DNA of 5,367 bases from positions 1 to 5,367 of the forward strand of contig JBCBJZ010000192.1 of assembly GCA_038522635.1 (NCBI GenBank). Direction: 5' to 3'. The stretch comes from JBCBJZ01 sp038522635. Its GTDB lineage: Bacteria; Pseudomonadota; Alphaproteobacteria; Rhizobiales; Hyphomicrobiaceae. The notes under the pieces are model-generated. The model saw only the letters and a list, made by a program, of their open reading frames with translations, was not told the DNA's origin and ran no database searches. The position numbers and the translations under genes are program-made. The number at the start of each line of letters is the position of its first letter. The first letter of the stretch is position 1. Shown here one piece after another: positions 1 to 4,267 of the stretch.

Positions 1-555
1 CACCAAGAAGCGGTCGATCATTTTGATGCGCTGCAATTTATCCGTTCACTTGCGACGAGCGGTGACCCGATTGGTGAGAACACGATCAAGGACATTCATC
101 GGCTGGTCGTTGCAGGCACGCTTCGCGATGAGGCGGGGTTGTACAGCAAGCACCCTCGACGGATCGTGGGCTCGAGGGTTGAATTCCCAAACCCGTTTCA
201 AGTCCCAAATCTGATGAAGGAGTTTGGGGATGGTTTGAGCCAACAGCCGCCGACATATGAGACGGCATTTCAAGCCCATTTGCAGCTTGTGTCGATCCAC
301 CCGTTTTCCGATGGGAATGGCCGCACGGCACGGCTTTTGATGAATTTGGTGCTCATGCGCGGGGGCTATCCACAGGTGCTGATTTCACCGGCGGATCGGC
401 CTGATTATTTGGATGCGATTGAGACGGTTCAGCTGACCGGTGACGAGACGGCTTATCGCGCGTTCATGGAACGCCAGTTGACGAGCAGTTTAGAACGCCA
501 CCTAGATCATATTTCAGGCCATCCGAAAACAAACCAAGGCATGAAGCCCCGTTGA
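1..555 (+). CDS. Fic-domain protein (protein AMP-transferase family), C-terminal 184 residues; 5' end outside window
   Basis: This frame is open from the first base to a TGA at 553-555, so the start codon lies upstream of the window. The visible 184 residues contain the complete Fic active-site motif HPFSDGNGRTAR at fragment residues 100-111. It has the catalytic His100, the Mg-binding acidic Asp104 and the phosphate-binding GNGR. Upstream is a flap-like stretch (about residues 54-72, IVGSRVEF...PFQVPNLM) of the kind that docks target peptides. By family knowledge such proteins usually transfer AMP from ATP to a hydroxyl side chain of a target protein. The inhibitory helix (S/T)xxxE(G/N) of class II Fic proteins would lie before residue 1 and cannot be checked; none is seen at the C-terminus. 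Composition differs from the neighbours: hand counts of three 60-base rows give 28-34 G+C, against 43-44 in two argJ rows, with many TTT, ATT, TTG and GAT codons. The gene converges on mutT. The target is unknown. Confidence 0.9.
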   Translation, partial: HQEAVDHFDALQFIRSLATSGDPIGENTIKDIHRLVVAGTLRDEAGLYSKHPRRIVGSRVEFPNPFQVPNLMKEFGDGLSQQPPTYETAFQAHLQLVSIHPFSDGNGRTARLLMNLVLMRGGYPQVLISPADRPDYLDAIETVQLTGDETAYRAFMERQLTSSLERHLDHISGHPKTNQGMKPR

Positions 556-576
556 GACGCAGCCTGCCTTGATGAT

Positions 577-600
577 GCCGCCCGCGAGGCGGATCGCGGC
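577..600. other. GC-rich dyad between convergent fic and mutT ends
   Basis: The 61-nt gap between the two convergent stop codons contains CCGCC (578-582), a 5-nt spacer and GGCGG (588-592). An alternative pairing is GCCGC (577-581) with GCGGC (596-600). Neither side has a run of T, so this is not a canonical intrinsic terminator. It could weakly terminate transcription from both sides, or it could be chance in GC-rich DNA. Confidence 0.25.
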
Positions 601-616
601 ACCCGTTGCTCTCGCT

Positions 617-1105
617 TCAAAGCAGGTCGCGCAACATCGCCACGAGCGGCACATCGGCCGGCGGCATATCATAGTCGCCAAGCCGCACCGCGCGGACCCA
701 GGTCAGCGCCTGGCCTTCGCGCGCCTGCACCTCGCCGGACCAGCGCCGACACACGTAAAGCGGCATCAGGAGATGGAAAGCATCATAGCTGTGCGAAGCG
801 AACGTGAAGGGGGCCAAACAAACGTGCGTGACATCGATCGAAAGTTCTTCACGCAATTCGCGGATGAGTGCGGACTCCGGCGTCTCGCCCGCTTCCACCT
901 TGCCTCCGGGGAACTCCCAAAGCCCAGCCATCGATTTGCCGGCAGGCCGCTGCGCGATCAGCACGCGGTTGTCGGCATCAACCAACGCGCAAGCCGCCAC
1001 CAACAGGATCGGCTTGGCTTGTGAGGGTCCAGACGCCACCCTAGCCGCCCTTGACGCCCCCGCGGGCGTCGATGCCGCAGAAGCGGACGAGCTCATCTCC
1101 GCCAT
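617..1105 (-). CDS. mutT: MutT-type Nudix hydrolase (8-oxo-dGTP diphosphatase-like)
   Basis: This is a 162-residue protein with one Nudix domain from about residue 32 to the end. The Nudix box GX5EX7REUXEEXGU runs from Gly68 to Ile90: G68, E74, R82-E83, E86-E87. The usual Gly near its end is Ser89. Upstream is the MutT-like WEFPGGK (63-69), and near the C-terminus DMPPADVP (146-153) resembles the E. coli MutT ending. The family hydrolyses oxidised nucleotides such as 8-oxo-dGTP to the monophosphate in the cytoplasm and so prevents A:T to C:G transversions. Residues 1-31 form an Ala/Ser-rich extension that the shorter E. coli MutT (129 aa) lacks. The chosen ATG at 1105-1103 has GAGG (plus 1110-1113) 4 nt upstream, overlapping the argJ stop codon. 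A second ATG at 1096 has its GGAG too close. The 6-nt gap to argJ suggests translational coupling. Assignment to MutT rather than another Nudix subfamily is likely, not proven. Confidence 0.9.
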   Translation of the reverse strand: MAEMSSSASAASTPAGASRAARVASGPSQAKPILLVAACALVDADNRVLIAQRPAGKSMAGLWEFPGGKVEAGETPESALIRELREELSIDVTHVCLAPFTFASHSYDAFHLLMPLYVCRRWSGEVQAREGQALTWVRAVRLGDYDMPPADVPLVAMLRDLL

Positions 1106-1111
1106 CGCACC

Positions 1112-2362
1112 TCAGCTCCGGTAGTCGGCGTTGATCGAAATGTAGCCGTGCGTCAGATCGCAGGTCCACACCGTCGCCGTGCCTTGGCCGACGCCCACAT
1201 CGATGTGCACCTCAAGGCTGTCACCTTTCATGTAGGCCGCCACCACCGCTTCATCGTAGTCGGCCACGCGCTCGCCGTTGCGCGCGACGGCAACATCGCC
1301 AAACCGAATTGAGAGCTTGTCGCGATCCGCCGCTTCCCCGGCCTTCCCGACGGCCATGACGATCCGCCCCCAGTTGGCGTCTTCGCCGGCAAACGCTGTT
1401 TTGACGAGCGGCGAATTGGCGATCGCCAAACCGATGCGGCGCGCCGCCTCGAAGTGATCCGCACCGCTGACTTTGAGCGTGATGAACTTGGTCAGACCCT
1501 CGCCGTCCTTCGCGGTCTGGATCGCGAGATCGCGCATCAGCGTGAAGAGCGCGTCGCGGAAGCTTGCAAGCCGCGGGCTCGCCGCATCGTCCATGGTAAC
1601 GACGTCGTGGTCCGCAAAGCCGGTGGCGAACATCAAGGCGGTGTCGCTTGTCGACGTATCGCCATCGACGCTCATGCAGTTGAACGTGCGCGCGTTGACG
1701 TCGCTGAGCAGCGCCTGCAGCACTGGCGCCGGCACCGCGGCATCCGTGAACACGAACGCGAGCATCGTTGCCATGTCGGGCGCGATCATGCCGGACCCTT
1801 TGCAGATGCCGTTGAGGGTCACGGGCACCCCATCGATCGTCGCCTCTACGGTGGCGAGCTTGGGGTAGGTGTCGGTGGTCATGATGCAGCGGGCCGCTTC
1901 CTCCCAGCGCGCTGATGCGGGCTTCGCCGTCTCGGCCATCTGAGCCAGGTGATGCGCAAACGCGCTCGCGTCCATCGGCTCCCCGATGACGCCGGTCGAC
2001 GCCAGGAAGACTTCGTGAGGGCCGCAGCCGATCGCTTCAGCGGCCGCCTTGGCGGTGATCTGCGCGGCTTCGGCACCCTTCACGCCCGTGAACGCGTTCG
2101 CATTGCCGGCATTGACCACGAGCGCCCGCGCGTAACCACCGGGCAGGTGCTCGCGACACCACGCCACCGGCGCTGATCCCGTTTTCGATCGCGTCAGCAC
2201 GCCCGCCACCTGCGTGCCGCGATCGAACCGCACCAACAACAAATCATGGCGGCCGCGGTAGCGAATGCCGGCTTCAAAGCTTGCCAGTCGCACCCCTTCA
2301 ATCTCGGGCAGGGTCGGATACTGGCTTGGCGTAAACGGTGATGGCTGAACATCGTGGGGCAT
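1112..2362 (-). CDS. argJ: Arginine biosynthesis bifunctional protein ArgJ (ornithine/glutamate N-acetyltransferase)
   Basis: ArgJ transfers the acetyl group from N-acetylornithine to glutamate, recycling acetyl in arginine synthesis. Many members also acetylate glutamate from acetyl-CoA, but mono- versus bifunctional cannot be told from sequence. The protein is full length (416-417 aa) and collinear with the family. Numbering from the GTG, there is GVLTRSKTGSAPVAWC (55-70), the oxyanion-hole region STGVIG (123-128) and the autocleavage segment KGSGMIAPDMATML (189-202). The precursor is expected to cut between Ala199 and Thr200, making Thr200 the N-terminal nucleophile of the beta chain. Also visible are GEDANWGRIVMAVG (327-340) and the family-typical ending INADYRS. 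Two adjacent starts exist, GTG at 2365-2363 and ATG at 2362-2360. ATG is preferred because AGG (plus 2370-2372) lies 7 nt upstream of it and only 4 nt from the GTG. mutT follows 6 nt downstream as a likely operon partner. A dyad lies just upstream of the start. Confidence 0.96.
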   Translation of the reverse strand: MPHDVQPSPFTPSQYPTLPEIEGVRLASFEAGIRYRGRHDLLLVRFDRGTQVAGVLTRSKTGSAPVAWCREHLPGGYARALVVNAGNANAFTGVKGAEAAQITAKAAAEAIGCGPHEVFLASTGVIGEPMDASAFAHHLAQMAETAKPASARWEEAARCIMTTDTYPKLATVEATIDGVPVTLNGICKGSGMIAPDMATMLAFVFTDAAVPAPVLQALLSDVNARTFNCMSVDGDTSTSDTALMFATGFADHDVVTMDDAASPRLASFRDALFTLMRDLAIQTAKDGEGLTKFITLKVSGADHFEAARRIGLAIANSPLVKTAFAGEDANWGRIVMAVGKAGEAADRDKLSIRFGDVAVARNGERVADYDEAVVAAYMKGDSLEVHIDVGVGQGTATVWTCDLTHGYISINADYRS

Positions 2363-2386
2363 CACGGCACCTAAAGTTAGTCCGCA

Positions 2387-2403
2387 TCAGGTGGACCACC
2401 TGA
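2387..2403. promoter_or_regulatory. 17-bp dyad upstream of argJ (possible operator)
   Basis: TCAGGTGG and CCACCTGA are perfect inverted 8-mers around one central A, about 25 nt upstream of the argJ start. A one-base centre leaves only a strained RNA hairpin, so a dimeric DNA-binding protein is the more natural reading. No regulator is encoded nearby and the motif matches no operator I recognise. The dyad is seen directly; its role is inferred. Confidence 0.4.
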
Positions 2404-2517
2404 AAGTGGTGAGATGAACGGCAGAGCAGAGCGTTGGGAGTCCGTTTCGCTTTGACGCAGAACGCGAACCAACTCGGGTGTTGGAAGCGATCGGCGCGAA
2501 AGCGAGCACAACGCGCC

Positions 2518-2530
2518 AGACGTTACGTCT
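2518..2530. promoter_or_regulatory. 13-bp dyad AGACGT-T-ACGTCT in the argJ/isomerase spacer
   Basis: Two perfect 6-bp arms flank a single central base, about 155 nt upstream of the argJ start and about 30 nt beyond the isomerase terminator in the direction of leftward transcription. It could be an upstream binding site for the argJ promoter. No convincing -35/-10 pair was found for argJ in the rest of this spacer. The function is unknown. Confidence 0.25.
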
Positions 2531-2560
2531 TTCGGATGCGGCGCAAAAGGCCTCCAATGC

Positions 2561-2588
2561 AAAAGGGCCCGCCCCACCGGGCGAGCCC
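2561..2588 (-). terminator. Rho-independent terminator after the isomerase gene
   Basis: Read on the minus strand, GGGCTCGCCC (2588-2579), a 4-nt loop GGTG and GGGCGGGCCC (2574-2565) form a 10-bp stem. The only non-Watson-Crick pair is one U-G wobble. TTTT (2564-2561) follows at once. It lies about 60 nt past the isomerase TAA. On the plus strand the same position becomes a C-A mismatch and no T-run follows, so it is directional. It should end isomerase transcription before argJ, making argJ-mutT a separate unit. Confidence 0.85.
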
Positions 2589-2648
2589 CTCATCTTACCG
2601 ATGTCATCACATCAAGACGTGATCAGCTCGACAGTGCGATCGGACCGC

Positions 2649-3614
2649 TTACGGCTTCTTCGGCTTCTCGCCGCCGATCCCGCTGCCGCGCTTTGCCTTT
2701 TCAACGGCGGCTTTGATCTTCGGATCGAGATACTCGATCTTCGCCTTCTTGCGCAGCGCCGTCGCCATTTCCTGCGCCTTGCGGTGCATCATCTGCAGCT
2801 TCAGCCGCTCTTTCACGACTTCGAAGCTCGGCGGGGGCTGAGTTTGGCGGCCTTCCAGCTTGATGACGTGCCAGCCGAACCGTGACTTCACCGGGTCGGA
2901 AATCTCACCTTTTTTCAACGCGAAAGCGGCTTTCTCGAACGGCGGTACCATCTGCCCACGCCCGAACGCGCCGAGCATGCCACCACGGTTCTTGCTGCCG
3001 TTGTCCGTCGACAGCTCTTTCGCGAGCGCCGCGAAATCATCGCCGCGGTTCAACCGCTCGATGATGTCTTTTGCATCGGCTTCCTTCGGGACGAGGATGT
3101 GGCGAGCCCGCACCAACTCGCGCGGTTTGATCTGCTTGACACGCACATCGTAAACCTTGCGCACATCTGCATCGCTGACCGACGCGCGGATCGACTTGTC
3201 GAAATAGACGTCACGCAGCGTCCGCCGCTTCCAATAGCGCATCCGCTCATCGAAGGACGGGTCCTTGCCGAGGTTGTCCGACTGCGCTTGCTCGGCGAAC
3301 AACTGGTTCTCGATCAGGTACTCAAGCAGCACGCGGCGTTTGGTGTCCGGCGGCAGGCGGCCCAGATCATTGCCGATCTCGTTATCGGCCCAACGCATCT
3401 CAGCTTCCGTGATCTTCTGACCGTTAACGATCGCGACGACCTTTTTGCTCGGGCTTTGAGCCTGCGCCACGTCGGCCGCGCTGACACCGCCCACAGTTGC
3501 GAGACCGAGCGCGAGGCTCATGAGGCCCGCAGCGGTCAAAAGGCTGTGGCTGACACGCGTGCCGCGCAACGGCGTTGGGGTGCTCGAAGGCACGCCCCAG
3601 AGGGAGTGTTTCAC
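2649..3614 (-). CDS. Exported parvulin-type peptidyl-prolyl cis-trans isomerase (PpiC/PrsA/SurA-like)
   Basis: This is a 321-residue precursor. Residues 1-24 are a long polar, basic n-region and about 25-46 (LLTAAGLMSLALGLATVGGV) are hydrophobic. Plausible signal-peptidase sites are after VSA (46) or AQA (52). Residues 57-150 resemble the SurA-like N-terminal chaperone region (VVAIVNGQKITEAEM). The parvulin domain is about 165-256, with RARHILV (170-175), LAKELSTDNGS (197-207), GGMLGAFGRGQMVPPFEKAAF (from 211) and FGWHVIKLEGR (247-256). A Lys-rich tail ends the protein. By family it catalyses proline isomerisation and assists folding of exported proteins in the periplasm. The start is GTG at 3614-3612. 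It is the only candidate that keeps the full signal peptide, since an in-frame TGA lies three codons upstream (plus 3621-3623) and the next Met is residue 32. AAGGA (plus 3626-3630) sits 11 nt upstream, rather far. The gene is divergent from secA. The exact subtype (PrsA- or SurA-like) is not resolved. Confidence 0.93.
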   Translation of the reverse strand: MKHSLWGVPSSTPTPLRGTRVSHSLLTAAGLMSLALGLATVGGVSAADVAQAQSPSKKVVAIVNGQKITEAEMRWADNEIGNDLGRLPPDTKRRVLLEYLIENQLFAEQAQSDNLGKDPSFDERMRYWKRRTLRDVYFDKSIRASVSDADVRKVYDVRVKQIKPRELVRARHILVPKEADAKDIIERLNRGDDFAALAKELSTDNGSKNRGGMLGAFGRGQMVPPFEKAAFALKKGEISDPVKSRFGWHVIKLEGRQTQPPPSFEVVKERLKLQMMHRKAQEMATALRKKAKIEYLDPKIKAAVEKAKRGSGIGGEKPKKP

Positions 3615-3757
3615 TTGAAATCAGGTCCTTGTAGCTGCTGCGGGGATCAGGGCCGCGCCGAAGGCCGGCATGGTACAACCGCGCGTTCAACCGCTGGAGC
3701 CAATTGACGGATGGCCGATCTATCGCGGCATAGGGATCGTGCGGGTTATCGACCGCT

Positions 3758-3786
3758 GCGATAGCGAGCCCGGGCAACATTGCCAA
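3758..3786 (-). promoter_or_regulatory. Candidate promoter of the isomerase gene
   Basis: On the minus strand TTGGCA (3786-3781) is followed after 17 nt by TATCGC (3763-3758), preceded by C. The -35 matches TTGACA at five of six bases; the -10 is weak (three of six). Transcription would start near 3750, giving a leader of about 135 nt. The -10 overlaps one arm of the inverted repeat CTATCGC/GCGATAG, and the CtrA-like box directly abuts the -35 on its upstream side. This is inferred from pattern only. Confidence 0.35.
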
Positions 3787-3787
3787 G

Positions 3788-3802
3788 TTAAGTTTGCGTT
3801 AA
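3788..3802. promoter_or_regulatory. TTAA-N7-TTAA element, exact match to the CtrA full-site form
   Basis: TTAA (3788-3791), seven bases and TTAA (3799-3802) are seen exactly. On the minus strand it reads TTAACGCAAACTTAAC, including the C that often follows in the CtrA consensus. It adjoins the candidate -35 of the isomerase gene (one base apart), a place where CtrA could activate or block. TTAA pairs at this spacing are uncommon by chance in DNA this GC-rich. Binding by CtrA is inferred from the known alphaproteobacterial consensus and needs the organism to encode CtrA. Confidence 0.5.
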
Positions 3803-3893
3803 GCCGTCTGCGGCTGCACGCGAAGGGGGACACGCCCGCATCCGCCTGTCCCTACCTCAGCGCACAGATGAGCATCTTCACCCGCCGCAGAGT

Positions 3894-3917
3894 GCCTCCC
3901 CAGCGCCCGCGGGAGGC
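3894..3917. other. GC-rich stem-loop upstream of candidate secA promoter
   Basis: GCCTCCC (3894-3900) and GGGAGGC (3911-3917) are perfect 7-bp arms around a 10-nt loop that itself contains most of CCCGCGGG (3906-3913). No T-run follows on either strand, so a standard intrinsic terminator is unlikely. It ends 11 bp before a TTGACA hexamer, so it could be a protein-binding dyad for the secA promoter. Confidence 0.35.
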
Positions 3918-3928
3918 CGCCGCCTGCG

Positions 3929-3983
3929 TTGACAGGGCCCAGACGCCAACCTACTTACCGGCTAACTTGTCCATAGGTATGAT
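3929..3983 (+). promoter_or_regulatory. Candidate secA promoter region
   Basis: Two weak alternatives are visible. TTGACA (3929-3934) is a perfect -35, but the hexamer 17 nt later is TACTTA, a poor -10. TATGAT (3978-3983) is a good -10 (five of six), but its -35 at 17 nt is TTACCG (three of six). Either would place the start of transcription 275-310 nt before secA, giving a long leader. No better pair was found closer to the gene. Confidence 0.3.
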
Positions 3984-4120
3984 AGGGCATGTTTCACGGC
4001 GTCGAGCGACCGTTTCGTATGTTTGCGCACGAACACGCGTTGCCGCTCACACTGAGGGGCCGCTCAAACTGATGGAACGTGCACCTGCGCCTAACCACCC
4101 TTTGTAACGCTAGCGACGGT

Positions 4121-4130
4121 GGCACGTGCC
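4121..4130. promoter_or_regulatory. 10-bp perfect palindrome in the secA leader
   Basis: GGCACGTGCC is fully self-complementary with a CACGTG core and lies 138 nt before the secA start. It could be a binding site or part of leader structure. A GC-rich 10-mer palindrome is not rare by chance, so the functional call is weak. Confidence 0.15.
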
Positions 4131-4267
4131 CCTCACTTGCGACTACTGTTCGCCGTAGGCGGCCCACCAGCCCGTCTGCTGTGGCTGCATCGTTCACGCC
4201 CTAAGATGACGGGCCTGCGCCGCCGTACGCACCCGCCGCTCTCCTATCGATCGAGGATGTTCTTCCC

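Larger units (their letters stand above)
3615..4267. other. 653-nt divergent spacer between isomerase gene and secA
   Basis: No protein gene could be supported here. The open frames present (for example 3670-4107 on + and 3786 leftward on -) show no recognisable domain, no good ribosome-binding site and mixed third-position bases unlike the flanking genes. The spacer does hold a CtrA-like box, candidate promoters for both divergent genes, a 7-bp stem-loop, an inverted repeat CTATCGC (3720-3726) / GCGATAG (3758-3764) and a 10-bp palindrome at 4121-4130. It is longer than two simple promoters need, so a small RNA or structured secA leader is possible. Confidence 0.7.

Noticed and set aside
139..214. 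Alternative internal start (TTG 139) for the Fic protein
   Set aside because: The frame is open and family-like from base 1, including helix sequence before the flap, so TTG 139 is an internal Leu codon.
569..1024. Plus-strand open frame of 151 codons opposite mutT
   Set aside because: It lies antisense to a clear Nudix gene, has no recognisable motif, and is explained by GC-rich codon structure.
1454..1915. Plus-strand open frames (also 1473-1868 and 1949-2176) opposite argJ
   Set aside because: argJ is complete with its catalytic motifs across this stretch; these frames are Arg-rich shadows without domains.
2377..2622. Small open frames on both strands between argJ and the isomerase gene
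   Set aside because: They run across the terminator and dyads, have no recognisable motif, and overlap each other in several frames.
3424..3786. Minus-strand frame starting at TTG 3786 with a hydrophobic beginning, possible alternative N-terminus for the isomerase
   Set aside because: It is out of frame with the isomerase and becomes Arg/Gly/Cys-rich shadow sequence inside it. The GTG-started frame already gives a complete signal peptide, so no frameshift is needed.
3670..4107. 145-codon plus-strand frame in the divergent spacer as a real protein gene
   Set aside because: No ribosome-binding site, domain or codon bias supports it; only its RAPAP ending is kept, as a speculative leader-peptide lead.
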